From an uncultured Clostridia bacterium (GTDB lineage Bacteria; Bacillota; Clostridia; Christensenellales; Pumilibacteraceae): a stretch of 64,000 nt of DNA. The notes under the pieces are model-generated. The model made no database searches. It saw nothing but the letters and a program-made list of their open reading frames with translations, and was not told the DNA's origin. The stretch spans positions 62,001-126,000 of the forward strand of contig CAMWLQ010000002.1 of the NCBI GenBank assembly GCA_947175195.1, read 5' to 3'. Position 1 is the stretch's first letter; each line of letters starts with the position of its first letter. Shown here piece after piece: positions 25,637 to 34,737 of this stretch. A program made the translations under genes and the position numbers.

Positions 25637-25665
25637 ATAATATCAAATTTAAAATGAAAAATCAA
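25637..25665 (-). promoter_or_regulatory. Promoter for the tRNA-Val-Cys-Leu operon
   Basis: On the - strand TTGATT (25665-25660), a 17-bp spacer and TATTAT (25642-25637) place the start near 25630. Confidence 0.8.
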
Positions 25666-25788
25666 CCTTTTTAATGCTATTTATCAAAAAAATTTATACT
25701 TTTTTGACGGCTACCTTTTACTAAATTCGTTTTGCGTGCGTAAAACGCGCCTCGGTTTCATACAATACCTATGGTGACAAGGAGAGGT

Positions 25789-26541
25789 ATGTATCAAATT
25801 ACTATCAGTGTTGACATAAATAGAGCGGATTGGTTGTATTCGGTTGACGATGTTATTAAGAATAAACTTCAAAGCTGTTTTGCCGTGTCCGCTTTGCGTA
25901 CCTCGGGTAGACGAGCATATTGCTCGTTCGGTTGCGAGGCGCAATCGCGCACGCAAATGCTGGACGCTATTAAAGAAGGCTTGGTGGAAATGTTCGGGGT
26001 GGTGAGCAAGTTCGATTTTATAAAGCGCAATCTTTCGCTCGGACTTTCCAAAACCAACTACGATTTGCTTTTGCATACGCTGGTCGCATTCGATAGGGAA
26101 AACGAACATAAGCTTTTGGAAAAGGTTATTCGTGTCGAGGACAACATGACGCTCGACGGCATATTTAACTTTAAGCTTTGTGAGCTTAAAGAACGCTGGA
26201 TAGAAATTTGTAATCTCACGCGCAACAACGGCGCGTATCTTTACGACGATGAAACGTATATCGAGTTATTACGCTTTCTTATAAGCGCGGTCAATCCCAA
26301 GGTGAACAAACTGACGGTCAGGGAAATAAACGGTTGCTACAGCCTTTCGGGATCGCTCAAAAACTCGGTAATCAAGATAGACGCGAAAACCGCGGCGGAG
26401 CTTATGTATTATTTGATCGATCTTGCGCCGCTGGAGCTGGTCATAGACGGGGGAATTTCCAATAGTGAGCTGTCAAAAAGACTGGTGGGGATTTTTGACG
26501 CCAAAACACTAGGCACGTTTAAAAATCAGACAAAAAAATAG
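25789..26541 (+). CDS. Probable YtxC-like sporulation protein
   Basis: This 250-residue protein resembles the YtxC family by layout rather than strong identity. The region LDGIFNFKLCELKERW (about 124-139) matches the family's conserved 'L.GF..FRLK.Y' block, and YIELLRFLISAVNPKVNKLTV (about 160-180) matches its 'EY..FI.LL+YFV..Q.PKI..V' block. YtxC is conserved in spore formers with no known mechanism. The ATG at 25789 follows ACAAGGAGAGGT and is preferred over 25771. It stands alone between the tRNA operon and yajC. Confidence 0.55.
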   Translation: MYQITISVDINRADWLYSVDDVIKNKLQSCFAVSALRTSGRRAYCSFGCEAQSRTQMLDAIKEGLVEMFGVVSKFDFIKRNLSLGLSKTNYDLLLHTLVAFDRENEHKLLEKVIRVEDNMTLDGIFNFKLCELKERWIEICNLTRNNGAYLYDDETYIELLRFLISAVNPKVNKLTVREINGCYSLSGSLKNSVIKIDAKTAAELMYYLIDLAPLELVIDGGISNSELSKRLVGIFDAKTLGTFKNQTKK

Positions 26542-26571
26542 CAAAAAGTCGCAATAAGACTTGATATTTGA

Positions 26572-26600
26572 TTGATTTATCTTTTGCTCTATGATATAAT
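26572..26600 (+). promoter_or_regulatory. Promoter for yajC
   Basis: TTGATT (26572-26577), 17-bp spacer, extended TGATATAAT -10 (TATAAT 26595-26600); start near 26607 and an AAGGAG site before the ATG. Confidence 0.85.
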
Positions 26601-26632
26601 AATACTAATGTAATTATCAAGGAGAATCAGTT

Positions 26633-27250
26633 ATGGTATCGTTTTCTTTATTGAACGCCATTGACCCCACAACTATTATTTTTATAGTATTGTTGGCATT
26701 ACTTATTGTAGCATTGCTTATCGTTCCTATGTTCACAAACAAAAAGCGTGCGCGTCAAACCGACGAGCTGCACCGTTCCCTTAAACCGGGCGATTTAATC
26801 AAGACGGTAGGCGGTGTTGTCGGCACTATTGTGGAAATCCGCCAAATCTCGCCGGTCGATAAAGAAATGGTCATAGAAACCGGTTTGGAAGGCAGCAAAA
26901 CCACCATGGTTTTCGATATTCAGGCGTTGTATCAGGTTATGAGTCGTAGCAGCACCATTGTCCCTGCCAACGACGAGCCCGAAACGGAAGACGAGGCCGC
27001 GAACAGCGAGCAGCCCGCGCCCGAAAATAACGAGCCTGCGAGGGTAGTTCCCGATATTCTTGCGGATAGAATGGCACAAGCCGAATCGGCGGATCAGCCT
27101 GCGCAGGACATGGTTACCGACAAGCAAGCCGAGGAGCCCGCACCTGTAGCCGAGCCCGAACAAGCAAAAGAACAACCTGCCGAAAAGCCCGCTCAAAAGA
27201 AGGCTCCTGTAAAAAAGTCGAGCAACGGCGGCAAAAAGACAAACAAATAA
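26633..27250 (+). CDS. yajC: Preprotein translocase subunit YajC with extended tail
   Basis: YajC associates with SecD-SecF in the Sec export machinery. A single transmembrane helix (about 14-33) is followed by the conserved KKRARQTDELHRSLKPGDLI and VKTVGGVVGTIVEI-type core (to about 100). Family members are usually 85-120 residues; this one has an extra 100-residue acidic, Pro/Ala/Glu-rich tail ending in a basic patch (KKAPVKKSSNGGKKTNK). SecD and SecF lie 2.2 kb downstream. The hairpin at 27271-27309 follows. Confidence 0.93.
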   Translation: MVSFSLLNAIDPTTIIFIVLLALLIVALLIVPMFTNKKRARQTDELHRSLKPGDLIKTVGGVVGTIVEIRQISPVDKEMVIETGLEGSKTTMVFDIQALYQVMSRSSTIVPANDEPETEDEAANSEQPAPENNEPARVVPDILADRMAQAESADQPAQDMVTDKQAEEPAPVAEPEQAKEQPAEKPAQKKAPVKKSSNGGKKTNK

Positions 27251-27270
27251 TCAAGTAAAAGTATATTACG

Positions 27271-27309
27271 AAAAACCTCCGCATACTGTAAAGTGTACGG
27301 AGGTTTTTT
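27271..27309 (+). terminator. Terminator-like hairpin after yajC whose 3' arm carries the next gene's RBS
   Basis: An 11-bp stem (27271-27281 with 27298-27308) ends in a run of six T. The 3' arm contains GGAGG (27299-27303), spaced 6 nt from the ATG at 27310. The structure can act as a terminator for yajC and can also hide the ribosome binding site of the next gene. Confidence 0.8.
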
Positions 27310-27711
27310 ATGCGCTCAAAAAAGAACGTCGCAAAACGCGATCGCGGATATGTGTTTGAAATAGTAAATGCCAATATCGTTGCGTTGATAATAGCCCTAA
27401 TAGCAATACTGCTGTCCGCACTTGCAGTAAAGCTGTTTAACGTGTCGGACGGCGCTATACCCATTATTAATCAGGTAATCAAAAGCGCGTCAATATTTAT
27501 CGGCTGCTTAGTTGCGCTTAAAAAGCCTAACAACGGCTGGCTGCGCGGCGTTATTTGCGGACTGACGTTTGTAATGCTGTCGTTCTTGGTGTTTTCGGCA
27601 TTACAAAACGATTTCACATTCGGCTTGTCGCTGCTCAACGATTGTGCGCTCGGAATGGTATCGGGTATGATAAGTGGCATAATAGCGGTAAACGTTCGCA
27701 ACAGAGGATAA
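27310..27711 (+). CDS. TIGR04086-family membrane protein
   Basis: This 133-residue protein has four transmembrane segments (about 19-42, 50-66, 72-93, 103-127) and basic ends. TIGR04086 proteins occur in Clostridia between yajC and the SCIFF genes, exactly as here, and have no known function. Its GGAGG site sits in the 3' arm of the preceding hairpin. Confidence 0.8.
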   Translation: MRSKKNVAKRDRGYVFEIVNANIVALIIALIAILLSALAVKLFNVSDGAIPIINQVIKSASIFIGCLVALKKPNNGWLRGVICGLTFVMLSFLVFSALQNDFTFGLSLLNDCALGMVSGMISGIIAVNVRNRG

Positions 27712-27772
27712 GTAAACGGAATTGCCAAGACTTTGCGCCCGTAAGAATTTTACTTAATTGTTACGTAATCAC

Positions 27773-27801
27773 TTGATTTTAGGCGTAAAGTATAGTATAA
27801 T
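27773..27801 (+). promoter_or_regulatory. Promoter for the SCIFF operon
   Basis: TTGATT (27773-27778), 17-bp spacer, TATAAT (27796-27801). The leader contains a CGGGAGG site 7 nt before the scfA ATG. Confidence 0.85.
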
Positions 27802-27828
27802 GGTACAAAAGAAAACGGGAGGCATAAA

Positions 27829-28005
27829 ATGGCTCATATCAAGGTTATCAGAAAGTCCACAAATGACAACGGTTGCGACACCGCTTGCGGTGAGTGCCAG
27901 ACCAGCTGCCAGTCGGCATGCAAAACCAGCTGCACGGTAGGTAATCAGTCTTGCGAACGCAAAACCGTTAAGGTGCTTAACTCCAACAAAAATCAAAACA
28001 ACTAA
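27829..28005 (+). CDS. scfA: SCIFF ribosomal peptide precursor (six cysteines in forty-five)
   Basis: This 58-residue precursor of a sactipeptide/ranthipeptide-type product carries the near-invariant core CGECQTSCQSACKTSC, then TVGNQSCE. SCIFF is found in almost all Clostridia and its role is unknown. The cysteines are C16, C20, C23, C27, C31, C35 and C42: seven rather than six, the extra one (C16) lying before the core. By analogy with the characterised CteA peptide, the maturase should link C31 to T36 by a thioether. The basic leader is MAHIKVIRKS. CGGGAGG ribosome binding site; the stop overlaps the maturase start (TAATG). Confidence 0.95.
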   Translation: MAHIKVIRKSTNDNGCDTACGECQTSCQSACKTSCTVGNQSCERKTVKVLNSNKNQNN

Positions 28006-29315
28006 TGGTACATACTTTCGGACTGCTCGGGCGGGTGTTTGCGCTCGATACCGAGAGTGGATCTTTTTTCGAGATCGACCCCATAGTAAAGGCACTTTTA
28101 GACGGCGACGATACGTCGCCGTTTTCGCCGTGTGAAATATCGGACGCGCAAGCGGAAATAGCCGAGCTTAAATCGCAGGGTATACTTTTTGCGCCCGAGC
28201 TTAAAGCGGAGCTACCGCCGTACTCGTCCACAATTAAGGCGATGTGTCTTAACGTGTCGCATAACTGTAATCTTGCCTGCAAATATTGCTTTGCCGACGG
28301 CGGGACTTACAACGACACGCGGAGAAACATGTCGTTTGAAACCGCAAAGGCGGCTATAGACATGCTTGTTGAAATGAGCGGCACACGGCGTAATTTGGAA
28401 GTGGACTTTTTCGGCGGCGAGCCGATGCTCGACTTTGACGTAGTAAAGCAAACGGTATATTACGCGCGTTCGCTGGAAAAATCCCATAATAAGAATTTCA
28501 GGTTTACCATAACCACAAATGCGTACAAGCTGTCCGACGAGGATATTGACTTTTTTAACGAGCAAATGTACAACGTCGTCATCAGTATCGACGGCAGGAA
28601 AGAGGTGCATGACCGCGTGCGCAAAACCGTGGGCGGCAAGGACAGCTTTGATATTGTAATTAAAAACGCTTTACGGTTTAAAGAAAAGCGAAAAGGGCAA
28701 TATTATGTACGCGGGACTTTTACGCACTACAACACGGACTTTTGTTCGGACGTGCTGTTCCTTAACGACTTGGGATTTGACCAGCTTTCGATTGAGCCTG
28801 TTGTGCTTAATTCAAACAGCCCGCTTGCGTTGCAAGACTCGGACATGCCGACGGTGCTGAAGGAATACGAAAAGCTTGCTGCGGCGTACATAGAGCGGAG
28901 AAAGACCGATAAATGGTTTAACTTTTTTCACTTTATGATCGACCTAGACAACGCGCCTTGCGCGGTAAAGCGGCTCAAGGGCTGCGGTGCCGGCGGGGAG
29001 TACGTGGCGGTCGCGCCCGACGGTACGGTGTATCCTTGTCATCAATTCGACGGCATACAGGATATGGCGCTGGGCAACGTCTTTGACAGGCAGTTTGACG
29101 AGGCCAAGCGCAAAAGCTTTTATACTTGCTCGGTGCTGTCAAAACCCGAATGTTCGGCATGTTGGGCAAAGTACTATTGTTCGGGCGGATGTATGGCCAA
29201 TTCGTACAAGTACAACGGCGATGTCAACTTGCCTTACAAGCCCGCATGCGAGCTGATGAAAAAACGTGTGGAGTGCAGTCTTGCCATAAAAGCAATAGAG
29301 GAAAGCTCGAATTAA
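28005..29315 (+). CDS. scfB: SCIFF radical SAM maturase
   Basis: This 436-residue radical SAM/SPASM enzyme installs the thioether in the SCIFF peptide. Residues about 1-75 form the peptide-recognition (RRE-like) region. The SAM cluster cysteines are C88, C92 and C95 (CNLACKYC), and DFFGGEPMLDF follows. The C-terminal SPASM part holds the auxiliary-cluster cysteines in KGCGAGGEYVAVAPDG, YPCHQF, CSACWAKYYCSGGC and ACELM. Overlap with scfA by one base shows tight coupling. Confidence 0.95.
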   Translation: MVHTFGLLGRVFALDTESGSFFEIDPIVKALLDGDDTSPFSPCEISDAQAEIAELKSQGILFAPELKAELPPYSSTIKAMCLNVSHNCNLACKYCFADGGTYNDTRRNMSFETAKAAIDMLVEMSGTRRNLEVDFFGGEPMLDFDVVKQTVYYARSLEKSHNKNFRFTITTNAYKLSDEDIDFFNEQMYNVVISIDGRKEVHDRVRKTVGGKDSFDIVIKNALRFKEKRKGQYYVRGTFTHYNTDFCSDVLFLNDLGFDQLSIEPVVLNSNSPLALQDSDMPTVLKEYEKLAAAYIERRKTDKWFNFFHFMIDLDNAPCAVKRLKGCGAGGEYVAVAPDGTVYPCHQFDGIQDMALGNVFDRQFDEAKRKSFYTCSVLSKPECSACWAKYYCSGGCMANSYKYNGDVNLPYKPACELMKKRVECSLAIKAIEESSN

Positions 29316-29366
29316 CAATTGCGCGCAAAAAAATTGAATTATTTTGCAATAAGTGTTTTTAAATAT

Positions 29367-29395
29367 TTGACTTGTGCCACGCTATTTTATATAAT
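29367..29395 (+). promoter_or_regulatory. Promoter for secD-secF
   Basis: TTGACT (29367-29372), 17-bp spacer, TATAAT (29390-29395); start near 29402, leader about 60 nt. Confidence 0.85.
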
Positions 29396-29464
29396 ATTAG
29401 GGAATATATCGGTAGAATGGACAAACATATTCGGCGATAACAAGATCCCGCGGAGAAAATCTTT

Positions 29465-30964
29465 ATGGACGAAAAAAACTCCTTGACGGAAATAGATAAG
29501 GTCAGCGCGTCGGAACGCAAAGCTCCGATTGCGCCGCCTGCTCATAAAGCCATCAAGAAAAAATCTACAATCGTAAAGCTTGTGCTTATCGGCATTGCAA
29601 TGGTGATAGGCATAATTTTCGCGTTTGTTCCGATGCGATTCGGACTTACGCTCTATCATCCGTTCTTGTCAAAGGAATCCATCAGTTTGGGTCTCGATCT
29701 TCAGGGCGGCGTGTATGCTGTGTATCAGGCGACCAATACCGATACGAGTAACTTCGACTCGAAGATGGAGGGCACAAGAGCGTCGCTCGAAAGCTTGCTG
29801 TCAAGCAAGGGCTATACCGAGGCGACTATTGTGCGCGAGGGTACCGACCGTATCCGTGTGGAAGTTCCCGACGTGGATGATCCCAGCGGTATACTCAAGG
29901 TTATAGGTGAGCCTACAACCGTCAGGTTTGTTCTCGACAGCACCAACGAAACGATTATCACGGGCGACAATATCGTCAATGCCGATTCGGGTTATACCGA
30001 ACAAAACGGCTATGTCGTAAGCCTTGAATTCGATTCGGAAGGTAGAAAGAAATTTGCCGAGGTTACAGCCAATAATCAGGGCAGTACTATAAGCATTTAT
30101 TTGGGCGATTCTACTACGCCTATCCAAACCGCAAATATCAACGAAACTATCCCCAACGGCAAAGCGATAATTTCCGGTAACTTTACCGCGGATTCGGCAA
30201 AAGAGCTGGCGGGTCAAATCATGAGCGGTACGTTTGACGTAGCGCTTGAGCTTAAAGAATCTCAAACAATATCTCCCACGCTCGGCGAGAACGCAATGAA
30301 ATACGGCTTGATTGCCGGTATTGTCGGCTTTGTACTTGTTATAGCGTTCTTGTGCGTTATATATCGTATGATGGGCGTTGCGGCGTCGCTTGCGCTTGTT
30401 ATTTACTTGATTATCTATTTGTTCTTCTTGGCTGTGTTGCCTTGGGTACAGCTCACGCTTCCCGGTATTGCCGGTATCTTGTTGAGTATAGGTATGGCTG
30501 TTGACGCAAACGTCATTATATTCGAGCGTATTAAGGACGAATACCGCGGCGGAAAATCCATTATGGCTGCTTACCACGCGGGCTTTAAAAAGGCACTGTT
30601 CGCAATTCTCGACAGTAATGTAACAACCGTTATAGCGTGCGTACTGTTGATGTTGCTCGGTACCGGCTCTATCAGCGGATTTGCTCTCACTTTGCTTGTG
30701 GGCGTACTGATTTCGTTGTTTACCGCGCTTGTCGTATCGCGTGCATTACTCAAATACTTTATCAACCTCAATTCCTACAACGCAAAGCTGTATAACCTTA
30801 AACGCGGCAAGCAATTCGAGGGACTTGATGCAGGCTCGACCGACGCAGGCGTTTTGGCGGATATGGAGCGTGAAAAGCAGGAAAAAGAGGACAAACATCA
30901 GGAGAAAGAGCGTGCTAAGGCTGAACGCCGTTCGCGAAAAAATAGAGGAGGCGAGACGGCATAA
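29465..30964 (+). CDS. secD: Protein translocase subunit SecD
   Basis: SecD uses the proton or sodium gradient to pull proteins out of the SecYEG channel. This 499-residue copy has a first transmembrane helix at about 36-55, the SLGLDLQGG motif near residue 75, an extracytoplasmic domain to about 276, then five more helices with AVDANVIIFERIKDE. The C-terminal tail is long, charged and basic. CGGAGA ribosome binding site. One-base overlap with secF. Confidence 0.96.
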   Translation: MDEKNSLTEIDKVSASERKAPIAPPAHKAIKKKSTIVKLVLIGIAMVIGIIFAFVPMRFGLTLYHPFLSKESISLGLDLQGGVYAVYQATNTDTSNFDSKMEGTRASLESLLSSKGYTEATIVREGTDRIRVEVPDVDDPSGILKVIGEPTTVRFVLDSTNETIITGDNIVNADSGYTEQNGYVVSLEFDSEGRKKFAEVTANNQGSTISIYLGDSTTPIQTANINETIPNGKAIISGNFTADSAKELAGQIMSGTFDVALELKESQTISPTLGENAMKYGLIAGIVGFVLVIAFLCVIYRMMGVAASLALVIYLIIYLFFLAVLPWVQLTLPGIAGILLSIGMAVDANVIIFERIKDEYRGGKSIMAAYHAGFKKALFAILDSNVTTVIACVLLMLLGTGSISGFALTLLVGVLISLFTALVVSRALLKYFINLNSYNAKLYNLKRGKQFEGLDAGSTDAGVLADMEREKQEKEDKHQEKERAKAERRSRKNRGGETA

Positions 30965-32331
30965 TGAAACTTAAAGAAAAATTTAACAATTTAATGGAAA
31001 ACGATTTCCATATTGCCGAAAAGCGCAAGATTGTTTTTATTATCCCGCTTGTCATTGTAGTTATTGCGGCGATTGCAATGATTACATTTAGGTTTACTTT
31101 GGGCTCGGCGTTTAATTTGGGTACGGACTTTACCGGTGGTTACTCGGTTGACGTAAAGCTTGGTAACAAGCTCACCGACAGCAACAAGCAAATCTATTTC
31201 GATCAAATAGAGGAAGTGTTTGAGGCTGTTACTGCCGACAACAACAAAACGTATAAGGTTGAGATTTCGGGCGCTATGCAGTTGCAGGGCTCCGGTGATA
31301 CCGCGTCTATTCGTGTAAAGTATGCGCAAATAAGCGGCGTCAGCGAAAACGAAATGAGCACCTATGTAAATCCCGCCATTGTATCGGCGCTTGAAAATAG
31401 GGTCCTTAACAAAGTCCCTACTGTTACTATCAAGGACAACACAATTACCGCTACTTATGACGAGGTTATCAACGACGAGGGCGAGGACAGCCCGTTGGCT
31501 GCATTGCGCACGGCTTTTATTGATGCGTTGCCCAATATAAACAAAGATACCGATGCGGGAATTACTGCCGACGCAAGCTCGGTTACGCTCAATCCCGAAA
31601 ACAAAAAGCAAATCATAATCACAAGCTCGACAAATGTAACAAATTCGGCAAAGGTGCGTCGCGCAATCGTATCCGTAATGAACGTTCCCGATAAGTATTC
31701 GGGCTCGGTTTCGGGCGGCGATATGGTTGGCGCTACTGTATCCACCGAGTTGTTGTTTACGGCAATAATCGCCGTTGCGTTGGCACTTATGTTTATGCTT
31801 TCATATATAGGCATTAGGTTCCAATTCTCCAGCGGTCTGGCCTGTATTATCGCGTTGTTCCACGACTTGATTATAATGTTTGCGGCTATGGCTATATTCC
31901 ATGTGGAAATCAACAGCACGTTTATTGCCGCGCTTATTACAATACTTGGTTATTCGATTAACAACTCGATTATCATATTCGACCGCGTGCGCGAAAATAT
32001 GCGTTCGATTTACGCAAAGAACATGACGCCTGAGGCTGTTGCAAACAAGTCGATAAAAGATACCTTGTTGCGCTCGATAAACACAACTATAACTACGTTG
32101 ATTATGATAGCAATGGTTGCGATTATAGGCGTAAGCGACATAAGGATATTCGCTATACCCATTATAATCGGTTTGTTAGCAGGTACGTATTCGTCTATTT
32201 GCATTGCGCCGTCGCTGTGGGCATTGTTCCAACGCGTGGGTAAAAATAGGGCAAATTTCAATCTCCCGCCCGTAGACAAAAAACGTAAGCAAAAACAAAA
32301 GGCTGCTAAGCCTTCCGAAATCGGTGCATAA
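30964..32331 (+). CDS. secF: Protein translocase subunit SecF, enlarged extracytoplasmic loop
   Basis: This 455-residue SecF has a first helix at about 23-41, the GTDFTGGYSV motif (about 53-62), and C-terminal helices with GYSINNSIIIFDRVREN. The region between helix 1 and helix 2 runs from about 42 to 262, roughly 220 residues, where a typical SecF has about 100-130. The tail is basic (KKRKQKQKAAK). It is coupled to secD and followed by a terminator. Confidence 0.95.
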   Translation: MKLKEKFNNLMENDFHIAEKRKIVFIIPLVIVVIAAIAMITFRFTLGSAFNLGTDFTGGYSVDVKLGNKLTDSNKQIYFDQIEEVFEAVTADNNKTYKVEISGAMQLQGSGDTASIRVKYAQISGVSENEMSTYVNPAIVSALENRVLNKVPTVTIKDNTITATYDEVINDEGEDSPLAALRTAFIDALPNINKDTDAGITADASSVTLNPENKKQIIITSSTNVTNSAKVRRAIVSVMNVPDKYSGSVSGGDMVGATVSTELLFTAIIAVALALMFMLSYIGIRFQFSSGLACIIALFHDLIIMFAAMAIFHVEINSTFIAALITILGYSINNSIIIFDRVRENMRSIYAKNMTPEAVANKSIKDTLLRSINTTITTLIMIAMVAIIGVSDIRIFAIPIIIGLLAGTYSSICIAPSLWALFQRVGKNRANFNLPPVDKKRKQKQKAAKPSEIGA

Positions 32332-32340
32332 GTGATGATA

Positions 32341-32366
32341 AAAAGCCTTCCGTGTGAAGGCTTTTT
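32341..32366 (+). terminator. Intrinsic terminator after secF
   Basis: A perfect 10-bp stem (32341-32350 with 32356-32365), 5-nt loop and T run. Confidence 0.92.
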
Positions 32367-32397
32367 GGCATAAAAAATAATATGTAATGTGTGAGCA

Positions 32398-34737
32398 ATG
32401 AATTTAACTACGCAACAAATTAACAACGTTTCACCCGACAAGCAAGAGGTGGAGCGCATTAGTGAAAAGCTCGGGCTTAACAAAAAGCTCGTTGAGTTGT
32501 TGTTTTTGCGTGGTTACGACAATGTTGACGCTATAAACGTATTTTTACATCCCTGCGTCGATAATTTTTACCCGCCCGAAAGTATGCTGGGCATGAATGA
32601 GTGCTGCGAACGACTACGCCAAGCGATAGAAAATAACGAGCGCGTGGTTGTTTACGGTGACTATGACGCCGACGGCATTTGTGCCTCGTCTATTTTGTCG
32701 TTATATCTTTCCGCTCAGGGAGTGGAGGTATACACGCACATCCCCGATAGGCTGAGCGAAGGGTATGGACTTAACACGGATAGCTTAGAGCGGATAATAG
32801 AAAACATAACGCCCGATTTGATTTTGACTTGCGACTGCGGCATATCCGCCGTAGAAGAGGTAGAGTTAGCCAAAGAACTAGGTGTGGATATAGTTGTTAC
32901 CGATCACCATGAGGTAGGCAAGGTTTTACCTGATTGCGTCGTGGTAAACCCGCATCAATCGAATTGCAAATATCCGTTTAAGGATTTGTGCGGCGCGGGC
33001 GTAGCACTGAAAATAGTACAGGCAATGGGAGGTGTGCAGGCGTCAAGCTTGTATTACGACCTTGCGGCTATTGCCACCGTTGCCGATCTTGTAAGCCTTA
33101 CCGACGAAAACCGACTGATAGTGCAGTTGGGGCTTATGAGTATGTCAAACAGCAAAAATTTCGGCGTTGCCGCGCTTGTCGATTCGCTCAAGCTAAAGAC
33201 GGTTACGTCGTCCGATATAGCCTTCCGCATAGCGCCGCGAATAAATGCCGCGGGCAGGATGGGGAGTGCGTACCGCGCATTCGAGCTGTTCACGTCATCC
33301 GACCCTGCGATTGTGTCGGATAGACTGCATCAAATTATCGACGCAAACAACGATCGAAAAACTTTGTGCGACGATCTATACGCGCAGGCGATAGAGTTAC
33401 TGAAAAACGAAGACCTTGTATCCCGTCGTGCAATCGTAATTTGCAGTGACAAGTGGGAAAAGGGCATTACGGGAATACTTGCCGCACGTCTTGTGGGCGA
33501 CTTTAAGCGCCCGGTGTTTGTGCTGGTCAAGAGCGGTGACGAATACAAGGGCACCTGCCGTAGCGTAGAAGGCATTAATATTTACGATTTGTTGAGCCAA
33601 CAATCCGACATACTCAAGGAATTCGGCGGACACAATCAAGCCGCGGGATTTACTATTTTGCCCGAATATGTCGAACAGTTTAAATCGCGTATTTGTTCGT
33701 CATTGGAGAATGTGGATATAAATACTTTTATCCCGTCGTTAAAGTACGATATGGAGCTTAGCGAAAGCGACGTCAATGCGGATTTTGCCTCTTCGCTTAA
33801 TCTTTTGGAGCCGACGGGAAATAACGGCAATCCCAAGCCGCTGTTTATGACAAAAACCGCATCGCTCACGGCTACGCCGCTTAAAAACAATATAAATCAC
33901 ACAATACTCAAGTCGAGCGGCGGACTGCAATTTTTTGCATACAACTCGTACAAGCTTAACACGTACTATAACGGCGCTACCGAGCGCGAAATGGTGTACG
34001 AGCTTATTGACGGCGATTATGCGCCGCGCCTGTATTTGCGCGGATGTGCGCTGAACAGGCTTGCAATAAATGATACGCTTGCGCGTGCTGGATATTTGCG
34101 CATGCTCAATTATGCGCCGCATGACGAATATAAGTATACTCGATATACGCCCGATGAGCTTAATTCGCTGATAGACAGCAAATTCGGTATTTTGATTATA
34201 GCGGGTAGTAAGCGCGCGTATGACGAATGTGCGGCACTGGATAACGATAATATAGTAATGCACGAAATGCTCTCCGAAACGGCTGTAAACGTATACACGC
34301 GGTTGATAGTCGCTCCCGAGCTTTCCAAGTCATTTATGCTGGAAAATTACAAGCGTGTGATTTTTCTCGATTATCCGCCGTCTATGAACGTTATAGGATA
34401 TATCAACGGCAGGACGAATGCCGCGGTATATATTCCCGAACAAGATAACCGTGCCGAGCTCTTTTCTTGCGTTAAGTCGGATAGAAAGATATTCGGCGAA
34501 TATTACAATACAATTAAGGGACATTCGACAATAAAGGCGCCTAACGTGTATGCGTATTTCAAGGCGTTACATGCTCGCGTAAAAAATATCGAACTTCCGC
34601 AGTTTATAGCATGTTTATCGGTCTTTACACAGTTAAAGCTGTTATCTTTCCGACCTGATAACGGAATCACATTGTTCAACGTAAGCAATGCGCTTGAAAA
34701 TTCGGATATTTACAAAACAATCGAGGCATGGCAATAA
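32398..34737 (+). CDS. recJ: Single-stranded-DNA exonuclease RecJ
   Basis: This 779-residue DHH-family 5'-3' exonuclease acts in recombination and mismatch repair. GDYDADG (87-93) and the DHH triad D169-H171 are present, with DCGISAVEE, NPHQSNCKYPFKDLCGAG and the DHHA1 motif GGHNQAAGFT further on. The C-terminal 300 residues form the extra domain seen in Firmicutes RecJ. It lies 66 nt after secF past a terminator, and no clear ribosome binding site precedes the ATG. The stop overlaps relA (TAATG). Confidence 0.95.
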   Translation: MNLTTQQINNVSPDKQEVERISEKLGLNKKLVELLFLRGYDNVDAINVFLHPCVDNFYPPESMLGMNECCERLRQAIENNERVVVYGDYDADGICASSILSLYLSAQGVEVYTHIPDRLSEGYGLNTDSLERIIENITPDLILTCDCGISAVEEVELAKELGVDIVVTDHHEVGKVLPDCVVVNPHQSNCKYPFKDLCGAGVALKIVQAMGGVQASSLYYDLAAIATVADLVSLTDENRLIVQLGLMSMSNSKNFGVAALVDSLKLKTVTSSDIAFRIAPRINAAGRMGSAYRAFELFTSSDPAIVSDRLHQIIDANNDRKTLCDDLYAQAIELLKNEDLVSRRAIVICSDKWEKGITGILAARLVGDFKRPVFVLVKSGDEYKGTCRSVEGINIYDLLSQQSDILKEFGGHNQAAGFTILPEYVEQFKSRICSSLENVDINTFIPSLKYDMELSESDVNADFASSLNLLEPTGNNGNPKPLFMTKTASLTATPLKNNINHTILKSSGGLQFFAYNSYKLNTYYNGATEREMVYELIDGDYAPRLYLRGCALNRLAINDTLARAGYLRMLNYAPHDEYKYTRYTPDELNSLIDSKFGILIIAGSKRAYDECAALDNDNIVMHEMLSETAVNVYTRLIVAPELSKSFMLENYKRVIFLDYPPSMNVIGYINGRTNAAVYIPEQDNRAELFSCVKSDRKIFGEYYNTIKGHSTIKAPNVYAYFKALHARVKNIELPQFIACLSVFTQLKLLSFRPDNGITLFNVSNALENSDIYKTIEAWQ

